From the NCBI GenBank assembly GCA_963575745.1, contig CAUYUJ010008136.1, positions 343,501-407,500 of the forward strand: 64,000 nt of DNA, in the 5' to 3' direction. This DNA is from Prorocentrum cordatum. Its lineage: Eukaryota > Sar > Dinophyceae > Prorocentrales > Prorocentraceae. The notes beneath the pieces were generated by a model, which was not told the origin of the DNA, did not search any database, and saw only the letters and a list, made by a program, of their open reading frames with translations. How positions within the stretch are numbered: the first letter of the stretch is position 1; each line of letters starts with the position of its first letter. Shown here piece by piece: positions 33,351 to 42,188 of this stretch. The position numbers were made by a program, and so were the translations under genes.

Positions 33351-34700
33351 AAGGGCATGATTTACCGCAGTCACGGCGCCATTCCGAGCGACGTGGCCAG
33401 GTTAGAAGGGCAAGTATTTTGCCGACTGCCCCGAGGAGCCGACCCGCTAAGGAATCGCTGGGCGGGCCCGCGAGGCTTGCCCTGCCGACCTGCCCCGGCA
33501 GAAGAGGGCAGCAGGCCCAGGACGTCCCGCCTGGGTCCTAGAGCGGGGGCGGGGCACATCACAGGCGCTGCAGGATCACGGTTGCGACGTCATCCACAAC
33601 GTTGGCTCTGGTTGTGCAGTTCGGTCGTTATCGGATCCTACGTTTCCCATGTCGAACTGCATCATGTCGTGAATCATGTGCGGCACGAAGAACGATGTTA
33701 ACCGCGTCCTCGACTCGCTGCCCAGTTGGCGTGCCTGCATCGGGGATGCAGGCGCCAGGATTGTCATTTTCGGCGTCCGCGGTCCACTTTGGCACTCCCC
33801 CGCCGTGAGGCAGATGGCCGACGCGCGCGTGCTCTACTCCAGCAAGCAGAGAGCATGCCGCAAGCCTCAGTCCTAGGGGCTGAACGCAGCAGGGTTGCTT
33901 GCGCGATGCTCGCGGGTGCCCCTGCACCCAAGCTGCCGCGCAAATGTGGCCTCAAGTTGGAGGGGCACGTCAAAGACTGGACGATCATGAACCGACTTCT
34001 GGAATAAGCCCTGATGTGCCGCAACGCGTTTCGTCTTGCGCCTTCCTACAGTTGCGCTGCAACGAGCGGCGGCGTGCCGAGGAAGGCGCGTCTTCAACGA
34101 GGCGCAGCTCTGTCCTATGGCGACTGGGCAAGCGCGACTCCAAGCATCGCGCTCGGGACTTCAGGCAGCGCGTTCAGGACCATGACTTCCGGCAGCGCAC
34201 CGTGATGTCGCGAGCGTCGAAGGGGTCGGGGCCTGCTTGCATGGCGGGCGCAGGCTCGCGACGAGACAGGCGCCGACGTCCGCGGGGAGATTTTGCCAGC
34301 GCCGACTCCGCTGCAGGACGGGAGGATAAGGGCAGCTGCGTTGCCGATCCTGACTCCGCTGCCGAAGGGAAGGTATCCGGCGACCGCGTCGCCTCTGCCT
34401 ATCTCGCTGCAGAGCGCGTGCGTCAGAGGGTGAGGGAATGTCATGTGCCTGTAGACCGCAAGTAGGTCGTGGAAGACCATTGCGACGATTGCGGCTCAGA
34501 CCTCGCAGGTGTCTCACCCAACCTTGTTGGCGTGCCTGCTATTGGCGAGCTGGGTCCCGCCGACGAGTGCCACGAGGACGAACCCTGCGGCCACTTCACT
34601 TCGGGTTTGCCTGCGTGGTGGTCGTAGGATCTTCGGCCCCGGCATCGGGTCGCTGTCTGGCGACTGCAAAGGGCTGATGCATCGCAAACTTCAGATGACA
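33351..34700 (+). other. Middle of the copia-like element, decayed and unassigned
   Basis: Protein-like pieces (DVIHNVGSGCAVRSLSDPTF near 33590-33645; NDVNRVLDSLPSWRACIGDA near 33685; GLKLEGHVKDWTIMNRLLE near 33950) suggest former coding sequence downstream of the dUTPase, broken by stops at about 33670, 33873 and 34005. A partial internal repeat (GGACTTCAGGCAGCGC / GACTTCCGGCAGCGC) lies near 34157-34198. I recognise no enzyme. Confidence 0.45.
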
Positions 34701-35110
34701 GCCCACCAAGTTCGACGACGTACACCACTTCCCCACCTGCCTCACTACACTCGACTACGGCGTCGACATCATCGGGATTTGTGGTGGGGAGGCCCGGGCG
34801 AGCCACCTTGCTGTCCGACGCCGCCTCCGGGTTGGCAGGATTTTCGATCTGTTCACTGGCTGTGACCTCAATGACGAAGGCCAAAAACGCGCAGTGGAGA
34901 GGTGCGTGCGCCTGCGCCGACCTCCAGTGGCCATCGTGGCCCCCGCGTGCTGGCGATTCGGTCGTTGAGCGACGTGCAACTACAAGCTCAAGCTCAACTG
35001 CGACGCGTGGGGGGTAGCAGTTGGCTGAAACCGAGGTCGCGGGACTCATCCCCAGCTGCGACCAAACGGCGGCGCCGATGCAACAGGAGGTGCCTGACCC
35101 ATCCTACAAC
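34700..35110 (+). pseudogene. Domain with FDLFTGC and PxC motifs, possibly C5-methyltransferase-like
   Basis: The frame at 34843-34968 reads FDLFTGCDLNDEGQKRAVER, then RLRRPPVAIVAPACWRFG before TGA, and NYKLKLNCDAW follows in the same frame. The first block resembles motif I of DNA cytosine-5 methyltransferases (DLF-S/T-G-C) and the second their motif IV (PPC-x-x-F), with Ala for the second Pro. I also associate this block with the pol region of dinoflagellate retroelements, where its function is not known to me. The link to methyltransferases is an inference from two short motifs. It ends at the TAC microsatellite. Confidence 0.45.
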
Positions 35111-35139
35111 GGCGCTTTGATTTATTCTACAGCTGCGCT

Positions 35140-35461
35140 GTTGCGACTCCTACTAATACTACTACTGCTACTACTACTACTACTCCTACTACGACTACTA
35201 CTACGGTTACTACTACTACTACTACTACTACTACCACTACCACTACTACTACTACTGCTACTACTACTGCTACTACTACTACTACTACTACAGCTACTGT
35301 CACTACGACTACGACTACGACTACGACTACTACCACTACTTCTATGACGACTACACCTACTACTACTGCTACTATTATTATTCCTACTGCTACTGCTACT
35401 GCTACTGCTACTGCTACTGCTACTACTACTACTACTACTACTACCACTACTACTACTACTG

Positions 35462-35509
<48 letters not shown>

Positions 35510-35518
35510 TCTTCTTCC
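35140..35518. repeat. (TAC)n-rich triplet tract
   Basis: TAC/ACT triplets with GAC, TGC and ATT variants in constant phase. It truncates the retroelement remnant on its left. Confidence 0.96.
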
Positions 35519-35654
35519 TCTAATCATTTTTGCGACGAAGGCGAGCACCGCTACTGCTTACTCTTCTTCTGATATTACTACGCACAGCCCCCTAGTGCGA
35601 CGGGCCACGTTGCGTCGCTGGCCCGCGGGTTCCCAACGGCTCGGGCGGGTGATC

Positions 35655-35715
35655 CAATGAGACCAACAACTAGTACTACTAGTATTATTCTTACGACTAC
35701 TACTACTACTACTAT

Positions 35716-35771
<56 letters not shown>

Positions 35772-35800
35772 TTACTACTACTACTACTACTACGACTACG

Positions 35801-35859
<59 letters not shown>

Positions 35860-35912
35860 CACTACTATCGCTACTACTATTGTTATTATTAATACTACTA
35901 CTACTACTACAG
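35655..35912. repeat. Second (TAC)n-rich triplet tract
   Basis: TAC/ACT triplets, interrupted by TTT and ATT. It ends in ACAG directly before the spliced-leader relics. Confidence 0.96.
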
Positions 35913-35916
35913 GTAC

Positions 35917-35954
35917 TTGGCTCAAGTTGGCTCAAGGCTCAAGTCCGTCTCAAG
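35917..35954 (+). other. Tandem relics of the dinoflagellate spliced leader
   Basis: TTGGCTCAAG at 35917-35926 and again at 35927-35936, then GCTCAAG at 35937-35943 and a degenerate TCCGTCTCAAG at 35944-35954. The dinoflagellate spliced leader, added in trans to nuclear mRNAs, ends in TTTTGGCTCAAG. Truncated tandem copies upstream of a gene are the mark of mRNAs that were reverse-transcribed, integrated, expressed and trans-spliced again, in several cycles. The gene at 36033 begins 78 bp downstream. Confidence 0.85.
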
Positions 35955-36032
35955 GTATCTGCACTGAGTATCGCGGATTGCGGACCCCGGTAAGCCCCGC
36001 CCACGCCAGCGCGCCCCCCCTTTCGCGCCGCC

Positions 36033-38126
36033 GTGGCTACCCTCGCGCGCGCCGCCGCGGTGCTGGCGCTGCTGCCCGCCCTCGCGGGGGACGTCGCGCC
36101 CGAGCAGGGCGCCGCCGCGCTCGAGCAGGAGGGCGGCAAGCGCGAGGCCGCCATGCAGATGGAGCTTCTGCGGAAGTCCCTTGTTGGCGAGAACACGCCT
36201 TTCACCATCAAGCAAAGCTACACCCCCAACTCGCTGGGCAAGAGCACTGCCTCGCTGATCGAGCACAGCACCGACGCGAGCTTGGCGTTCACGAAGTTCC
36301 TCATCCCCACGGTGTCCGAGCGGGAGGCGAAGGAGCCGACGAACGTCCACAACCAGGAGCGCGACAATTTCACGGTCATGGTGCAGAAGACGACCCTGGG
36401 GGGCGCGGCTCTCCGGGCCGACGACGTGCATTCCACCAACACATCCGACTGGGTCGCGTGGCCGACGGACAACGGGAAGGCCGCCCGCGACCGCTTGCTG
36501 ATCGCGCTCGGGGAAGGGATGGACCCAGCGACCTGCCTCTTCGGGGGGCACATGTCGCAGTTCAACTTCCACGGCGTCGACGCCGACGGCTTCCGCAGGG
36601 AGGTCGACGGACTCAAGATCCGTGACGTGGTGCGAATCATCCAGGAGGAGCTGGGCTACATGGGGGAACACTGCCCGCGGCTGGACATGCGCGCCGCCTT
36701 CGACGACAACGACCTGGACTCGCACGCGCGCATGTGGCGGCCCGATCACGACGTGCCGCTCATCGCGCTAAGGTGTCCCGCGTTCGACGGGGAGCGGTCG
36801 CTGTATTCGCTGATCGTCCACGCACCCGCCACGCAGGAGGTGTTCGATATCGTCTCCGCGTCAACGACGTCGTACCACGGGTTAGTATTGAAGGAGGTCC
36901 CGATGGCCCGACATATCTTCTGGCAGGACGATCTGCGCCTGCTGATGCTCAGCCTGGGTCCCATGCCGCTTCAATTCAGCCGCTCCCATTACGACCTGGG
37001 CGCCGTCGAGGCACACTACACGTGGTTTCTAGACAGGGAGCCGATCCACGAAGTGCGGGACACGGACACTGGATTCAGTTTCGTATCTGGCTGGCACCAA
37101 AGTGGTGCCACCAACAAAGTCGACGGTTTGTCTCACTTTCACGATGGCGCGTCGATCTGCATCAGGCTGATCCTGCCGTTCGGAGTCACACCAGTGACCT
37201 ACGAGTGCAGCCTTTTGCATGGGAACGGCGGCACCATCCGACAACACTACCAGTACACTCATCACTACCACTCCAAGAACGACTCCGAGTACGACGTCAT
37301 GGACACAGGGGGTGGAACCACGGCCCTAAAAAGTTTGTCATCTCAGAGCACCCCACAAAACCATCGGGTCATCCCTACGCTACCCCATTCCCGCCTGTAT
37401 CCTATCCTTGTCCCGACCCCCACGCGCCCTTTCGGGCTCCCTGATTTGGCAATCATTGCTTCTGCAAGGTCAGGCCTCTCAGAAGGATCGCTGGGCCCGG
37501 CCTCGGAGCACATGGACGCCGAGCTCATCTACCACGGCAGCACCGACGCCAGCTTCAGCATCGGCATGAACGCTAACACGGGCTTCCGCACCCGAGCCGA
37601 CGCCGAGGACAGCAGCGACGCCAGCACCAAAGACAACACCTACGCTGTCACCCAGAACATCACCAACTTCTACGGCTACGCCAGCGCTGACGCCAGCACA
37701 TTCGCTGACTATGACGCCAGATTCAACATCGACACCAACACCAGCACTGACGTCAGCATCAGCGCCGGCACATGCGACAGCAGCGACGCCAGCACCAACG
37801 TCAACAACCACGCTAGCGCCCACCAGCAACAACCGCAGCGTCCGCGACAGTCCGGACAAATGCAAGACTCACGACAAAAAGGACTGCGACGACATCACCC
37901 ACATCTACACCGACGCTGCCAGCCCCAACCTCCACTTCATCCTCGACTGGCAGCGCCCACTGATTCCGAGTTCGGGGCTACTGCCAAGGCCTGTGGCAAC
38001 TCTCGCAAAACAGGCGTCGAGTACACAGACGGCTCGCAGACAGAAGCATCTCACAGAGCAGTCACTTGCTCCAAGGCCCAGACCCAGAGGCCACTGCGAG
38101 GGCTTCGACGCCAATGCCACGACTGA
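36033..38126 (+). CDS. Putative secreted protein of unknown family, likely recycled from mRNA; GTG at the expected start
   Basis: The frame is open for about 697 codons without introns. The first codons (VATLARAAAVLALLPALAGDV) form a classic signal peptide, so the product is probably secreted or membrane-targeted. The expected initiator is GTG in a GCCGCCGTGG context; an A-to-G change in ATG would explain this. No in-frame ATG lies between an upstream TAA near 35991 and the Met at 36153. Residues up to about 430 form a non-repetitive domain (ERDNFTVMVQ, GHMSQFNFHGVDADGFRREV, LPFGVTPVTYECSLLHGNGG) that I do not recognise. From about 37320 the sequence turns proline-rich and then, from 37530, Asp-Ala-Ser-rich. 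The part at 37320-37470 may be an intron. Spliced-leader relics just upstream indicate an mRNA-derived copy. Whether it is expressed is unknown. Confidence 0.55.
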   Translation: MATLARAAAVLALLPALAGDVAPEQGAAALEQEGGKREAAMQMELLRKSLVGENTPFTIKQSYTPNSLGKSTASLIEHSTDASLAFTKFLIPTVSEREAKEPTNVHNQERDNFTVMVQKTTLGGAALRADDVHSTNTSDWVAWPTDNGKAARDRLLIALGEGMDPATCLFGGHMSQFNFHGVDADGFRREVDGLKIRDVVRIIQEELGYMGEHCPRLDMRAAFDDNDLDSHARMWRPDHDVPLIALRCPAFDGERSLYSLIVHAPATQEVFDIVSASTTSYHGLVLKEVPMARHIFWQDDLRLLMLSLGPMPLQFSRSHYDLGAVEAHYTWFLDREPIHEVRDTDTGFSFVSGWHQSGATNKVDGLSHFHDGASICIRLILPFGVTPVTYECSLLHGNGGTIRQHYQYTHHYHSKNDSEYDVMDTGGGTTALKSLSSQSTPQNHRVIPTLPHSRLYPILVPTPTRPFGLPDLAIIASARSGLSEGSLGPASEHMDAELIYHGSTDASFSIGMNANTGFRTRADAEDSSDASTKDNTYAVTQNITNFYGYASADASTFADYDARFNIDTNTSTDVSISAGTCDSSDASTNVNNHASAHQQQPQRPRQSGQMQDSRQKGLRRHHPHLHRRCQPQPPLHPRLAAPTDSEFGATAKACGNSRKTGVEYTDGSQTEASHRAVTCSKAQTQRPLRGLRRQCHD
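37530..37830 (+). repeat. Degenerate GACGCCAGC coding repeats (Asp-Ala-Ser)
   Basis: GAC-GCC-AGC-like triplet groups recur with ACC, AAC and ATC variants. In the frame of the upstream gene they read as STDAS/SADAS repeats; in another frame, as Thr-Pro-Ala. The same repeat type is found at 38.8-39.6 and 49.8-51.5 kb. Confidence 0.75.
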
Positions 38127-38625
38127 CGCCCACGTCAACGCGGATCCCATCACTCTAGAGGAGCACTCCGTGTTCCTCGAGGCTTCCATCGACTCCAAGA
38201 AGTTCCAGGAGCTGTCGATGCAGAAGCAGGCGTGGCACGTACAACACCACGCCAACGACGAGGAGGGACACTCCCAGCTCAGCCATATCGACACGGGGGA
38301 CTACACCTGCCACGACCTTGCCCTCCTTCGCATTTTGAAGCACGACAGCGAGTACGTGGTCGACGGCACCGAGTCCGGCACCGAATTTGACGTCTACTAT
38401 CGCGCAGAGCTCCACACGTCTGCCACACAGGACCTGACTATGCAACATTGTCATGGCGGTTCGTTTTCGTCGACCCCTAGCTGCCCGCCGTCCCCGACTC
38501 CAGCTCCGATCTTCTTCCGCCGCTCCGAGGACGATGACAGCGAGTACGCCGTCATGGACACAGGGGAGGAAAACAGGGTCACTAAAATGAGGTTGAATCG
38601 GATGGGGCCACAGGGGCATCGATGA
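38127..38625 (+). pseudogene. Second, diverged unit related to the end of the 36-kb gene
   Basis: An open frame reads EEHSVFLEASIDSKKFQELS, CHDLALLRILKHDSEYVVDG and finally DDDSEYAVMDTGEE. It ends at TGA 38623-38625. The last motif matches NDSEYDVMDTGGG of the upstream gene at about 37285-37315, and the following 130 bp in both units are pyrimidine-rich and end in GCTTCTGC(C/A)AG-G. The units therefore look like tandem duplicates, with the N-terminal part of the second lost or strongly changed. The shared tail could be an intron with a conserved 3' end. The family is unknown. Confidence 0.5.
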
Positions 38626-38719
38626 CCCACCCCTACCCCTCCCCTGATTCGAGCCACAGACTCCCTTTAGAACCCAACCCTTGTGTGTCCAGTGCTTCTG
38701 CCAGGTCAGGTCCCTCAGG

Positions 38720-39640
38720 ATGCTGGTCGGGCGCGGGCTCTCGGCACAATGGTTCTGGGGCATACGCGGGCAGCGACGTCAGCACCGCCGCTGACATGCA
38801 CACCAACGCTGCCGCCAGCCTTAACGTCAACGTCCGCCTCTTCACTGACGACGCCACCCACGACAGCACCGACGGCAGCAGAGACGTCAACACCAACACC
38901 AGCCCCTACGCCAACACCACGCCGTTCGACGCCTGCACTGCCTACCGGTCTGACGCCGGTGCCGACTCACATTTCGACGCTTGCACCGACACCCAGCCCG
39001 ACGCCGGCGCCGACGTCCAGTCCGACACTTGCGCCGACTCCCAGCTCGACGCCTGCGTGGATCCCCAGTCCGACGCCTGCGCCGATTCCCAATCCGATGC
39101 TGGCGCCAACGCTCAGCTCTGCGATGGCGACGACCCCGACGCCTGCTCCGACCTCCCGCCCAACGCCTACGCCTTCCAGTATATGGACACCGACGTCGCC
39201 ACCTTCAACAACGCCAACGACAGCTTCAACATCGGCTCTGAAGCTAGCGCTGGTGTTCTCAGCTTGGCTGGCGCCCAGGACAAGAAGGACGTCAGCAGCG
39301 CCAACGACGACATTCACGCCAGCATCCACGACAGCCGAACCCCCAACGCCCGCGCCAGCATTGGCGCTAGCACAGGCACCAACACTAGCGCCCGCCTCAG
39401 CATCAGCATCAACACCAGAACTGACGTCAGCACCCCGGCGAGCACCCGTGACAGCAGCGACGACAGCATTCACGACGGTGCACCGCAATACGACGGTGCC
39501 CAGCACGATGGATCCCAGCATCAACCCCGCACCGACTTCAGCATCGACAGCAGCACCGACATCTGCTCCGACGCCAGCGCCTCAGCCAGTGCCAGCGCCT
39601 CGGTCATGTGCTTCAAGCTGCTCCAGAGTCCCTCTAACTG
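38720..39640 (+). repeat. Thr-Pro-Ala / Asp-Ala-Ser type coding repeat array
   Basis: Short units of the type CCGACGCC(G/T)GCGCCGAC(A/T)CCCAG repeat imperfectly for about 900 bp and stay open in two frames. One gives (S/A)[10 protein letters not shown]-like mucin-type sequence and the other [13 protein letters not shown]-like sequence. Which frame is translated cannot be decided. Extracellular Thr-Pro-Ala stretches are typical O-glycosylation substrates. Confidence 0.75.
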
Positions 39641-40136
39641 GCTAGCGCACTCCGTCTTGGTGATGTACTGGCTGTTAGCCTCCACGGGCATGGACATCGC
39701 AGATACTGCGGGTCTTCGGCGCACCCTGGAGGCAGCCTGGAAAAAGATGAACAGGCAGAAAGATGTTAAGGGACGTTTACTAATTTGTGCAAGGCTGGTG
39801 GGGCGATCCCGCAGGCGCTGGAGGGCACGGGGCCGACGACGCGAAGTTGTGTATGCCTTAGCGGTCAGCGTCTACGACCACATCGACGAGCAGTGCGCTG
39901 TCTTCATCTACAACGGCTCGTGCGTGGACATCGCGGCTTACATCATGATCATGGCAACAACACCGTCAACCGCTGAGGACAGGGGACCGCTGGTTACGGG
40001 GACACCCCAGCCGGCGGAAACCGTGACACGTGCAGCCGCGCCAAGACAGTGTCCACGCCAACGCCAACGCCGTGGCACTGACACCCAATACAGTACCCAC
40101 GCCAACGCCGACAGTACAGCCTCCAGCCGTGGATGT
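39641..40136 (+). other. Open reading region between repeats and ubiquitin domain
   Basis: The frame that ends in the ubiquitin-like domain is open here and encodes a hydrophobic stretch ([20 protein letters not shown]) and [18 protein letters not shown]. The last 80 bp return to ACGCCAACGCC repeats. No family is recognised, and it may be the 5' region of the LINE or the end of the host gene. Confidence 0.4.
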
Positions 40137-40469
40137 ATGCAGATACTCGTGAAGACACCCACGGGGAAGACGATCACAATCGACGTGGTGGACACAGATA
40201 CGATCGATGGAGTGAAGAAGATGATACAGGACAAGGAAGGAGTCGCTCCTGCTCGACAACGCCTGATCTACGCAGGAAAGCAACCTCGTGACAGCCAAAA
40301 GCTTCGGGACTACAATGTGCAGATGCACGCCACCCTGCACTTGGTGCTGCGCCTGCTGGGAGGAAGCCCGGCCAGCCTAGCTACGGGGCTGCATTCCTGT
40401 CAGCACAGTGCATGCCCACTCTTCGGTGTTTTGGCTCCGGGCGCTGGCCGATGCCCATCCTGCCATTAG
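40137..40469 (+). CDS. Ubiquitin-like domain with a 34-residue tail, in frame with LINE ORF1
   Basis: Starting at ATG 40137, 76 codons encode a clear ubiquitin fold ([18 protein letters not shown] ... [12 protein letters not shown] ... [10 protein letters not shown]), ending at 40364. Lys 6, 11, 27, 33 and 48 and Ile44 are kept. Lys29 and Lys63 are Met, Leu8 is Pro and Arg74 is Leu, so the usual surface patch is altered. After Gly-Gly the frame continues for 34 residues (with [10 protein letters not shown] and GRCPSCH) to TAG at 40467-40469. The same frame then opens directly into LINE ORF1. Deubiquitinases cut after the ubiquitin Gly-Gly, so an upstream ubiquitin could release ORF1 protein. 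Here one stop separates the two, either a mutation or a true end. A host ubiquitin pseudogene next to the LINE is the alternative. Confidence 0.8.
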   Translation: MQILVKTPTGKTITIDVVDTDTIDGVKKMIQDKEGVAPARQRLIYAGKQPRDSQKLRDYNVQMHATLHLVLRLLGGSPASLATGLHSCQHSACPLFGVLAPGAGRCPSCH

Positions 40470-42188
40470 GAACGACAGGTGCAGGCTCTAGCAACGCCGC
40501 CGCCCGATCAGGTTGAAGGCGCTGGACTACCGCGAGATGGTTTGGTCGCAGCTCCTCCTGGACTCCCCGTCCCTGCTCACCAGACCCCCTCTGTCCCCCG
40601 ACCCGCCGAAGCCCCCGACGCGCTACCAGCGGCTCCCGAAAGGAATGGGGCGATTGAGAGGACCGACTCGGGGCCGGCAGCTTCTGGCCTTTCACAAGAC
40701 ATGAGTACGCTACACATGGAATCCTCGAGGGGGGCCGCGCCCTCAGCGCATCAAGATCTCGCGGTCCATATGATCGAGCTTTTGGAAAAGGAGATCCTGG
40801 ACAACAGTGACATCATTGCTGCAGCCAGATCCGTCGCTCCCCACCTCCCTGAAACCAATCTTACCGGACTCATCGCAGCGCAAGATTACACCCGAGTCGC
40901 GGAGTTGAAGTCCTTCCTGGAAGCCATGGGGTTCGCCTTCGGGAGCCCATCACCATTTGGTATCTTGGGCTTCTCCGAGCTGGACGGCCCCGAGGTGGAT
41001 GAGACCAGGCTGCATGGGCGACGTGCCTGGGCAGAGAAGTTCATTCAGCACTGGGCTACACCGACCACCCAGACCGCGTGCGACCAGGTTTTCGGCAGTA
41101 TAAGCATTGCCTGCGAAACGTGCCTCCTCGAGCTGAAGGACGTCCAGAGGAAGAGGAAGTTGATCAAGGTGCTGGCAAAAAAGACGGACCACTGGAGGGA
41201 GCTATCACCGGCAGGACTGGCCTGCATCATGGGTTTCCGCCCCCACGGCGCCGAAACTTCTCCAACAGTAGCTGCCCAGCTTAGCAACATATTCAAGCAG
41301 GACTTTTCGACGCACGCCAACCTGGCTTCCATCGGGGACTCGAGGGCCCTCTACAGCCAGCTCAACAGCGACGTGGGGACAATCACACACGCCCTCAGCC
41401 AGCTCATTCGCTCTCTGATCACCTGGGCCCCGGAACCGCCCAGCCAGGCCATCAAGGTTGCTGGTGCATTTAGGGAGCTCCATGCGGTCGGCAAGGGCCC
41501 ACCAACTCTCACGCTTATGCTTTCCATCGACGCCTACCCTGGCTGCTCCACGGCTCAGCACATCACGGATCTATGGCAACATCCCCTCCTCGGGCCAAGG
41601 TGGACAGAGCTGGTTACCGAGACGGTCTTCCTCACCCCTCCGATGCTCATGATAGTGGCCGGCAGGAATACACCGCTCCACGTGCGCAAGGGTTTGGCGA
41701 TGATCACGTTGGGACATGCTACAGTACATCCGTCTCCACGTCTTTGGGTTTGGAGCGACGCAATCTTCCAGCACCGCACGCACCAGTGCATCTGGATTGA
41801 CGTTCCGCACGAGTACCGCTGGCAGGTGTACGGTCATATCGAGAACCTCCGACTCCCCGGGTGGCACGCCACAGACCGCCCACGACCAAGCTTGGGCAGC
41901 CGTGCCGACGAACCTTGGGCGAATCTCAAGCTGCACTTCGATGAGCGCATCGGCGGCGCCCTCATGCAGGAGGTGGTCGTCAGTTGGCTCACGAAAGCCC
42001 TCAAGGGCTACAGGGCGGTAGTTGGGCTGCAATCTACCATCACTTTACCACAGGCGAAGATGCTGGAAATTACCAGCCCGACAGCATGCTACGCCCTGGC
42101 ACACCTTACAAAAACTGCATTGTCATTTCTCCGCGACTCGCGGTGGTCGAGACCAGCCGCAGCCACGCGGACTGGAGTGAGCAGATGA
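40470..42188 (+). CDS. LINE ORF1 protein, first part
   Basis: The frame is open from the codon after TAG 40469 to TGA 42186-42188. The first Met codons are downstream (MSTLHMESS near 40700), so a start there, or continuation from the ubiquitin frame, are the two options. A proline-rich leader is followed by a helical domain (LAVHMIELLEKEILDNSD, VAELKSFLEAMGFAFGS, CLLELKDVQRKRKLIKVLAK) and a globular part (LSIDAYPGCSTAQHITDLWQ, THQCIWIDVPHEYRWQVYG). LINE ORF1 proteins bind element RNA and act as chaperones, but no classical RRM or CCHC motif is visible here, so the role is inferred from position. The last 20-50 codons probably belong to another frame, because protein-like sequence resumes in the next frame from about 42020. 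Confidence 0.6.
   Translation, partial: ERQVQALATPPPDQVEGAGLPRDGLVAAPPGLPVPAHQTPSVPRPAEAPDALPAAPERNGAIERTDSGPAASGLSQDMSTLHMESSRGAAPSAHQDLAVHMIELLEKEILDNSDIIAAARSVAPHLPETNLTGLIAAQDYTRVAELKSFLEAMGFAFGSPSPFGILGFSELDGPEVDETRLHGRRAWAEKFIQHWATPTTQTACDQVFGSISIACETCLLELKDVQRKRKLIKVLAKKTDHWRELSPAGLACIMGFRPHGAETSPTVAAQLSNIFKQDFSTHANLASIGDSRALYSQLNSDVGTITHALSQLIRSLITWAPEPPSQAIKVAGAFRELHAVGKGPPTLTLMLSIDAYPGCSTAQHITDLWQHPLLGPRWTELVTETVFLTPPMLMIVAGRNTPLHVRKGLAMITLGHATVHPSPRLWVWSDAIFQHRTHQCIWIDVPHEYRWQVYGHIENLRLPGWHATDRPRPSLGSRADEPWANLKLHFDERIGGALMQEVVVSWLTKALKGYRAVVGLQSTITLPQAKMLEITSPTACYALAHLTKTALSFLRDSRWSRPAAATRTGVSR

Larger units (their letters stand above)
29060..35110 (+). mobile_element. Decayed copia-like LTR retroelement (Gag, RING, protease, dUTPase part)
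   Basis: Domains appear in plus-strand order: Gag with repeated ...MVEGSPGNLALAVRS-type helices (29.4-30.2 kb), a zinc knuckle (30.68 kb), a RING finger (31.80-31.99 kb), retropepsin (32.38-32.83 kb), dUTPase (32.9-33.35 kb) and a short domain with FDLFTGCDLN (34.84 kb). The frame changes at least six times and stops intervene, so no polyprotein can be made. Integrase, reverse transcriptase and RNase H are not seen; the right side ends in a TAC tract at 35.14 kb. LTRs were not identified. The order and wording of these blocks match the polyproteins that I associate with dinoflagellate copia-like elements, which is family knowledge rather than a search result. Confidence 0.8.

Noticed and set aside
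29060-35110. LTRs and integrase/reverse transcriptase for the copia-like remnant
   Set aside because: No long direct repeats were found at its edges and no HHCC or YVDD-type motif was found in any frame, so I do not annotate them.
37705-39645. Choice of a single translated frame (Thr-Pro-Ala or Asp-Ala-Ser) for the coding repeats
   Set aside because: Two frames are open over the array and neither codon use nor flanking domains decide between them, so I list the array as a repeat only.
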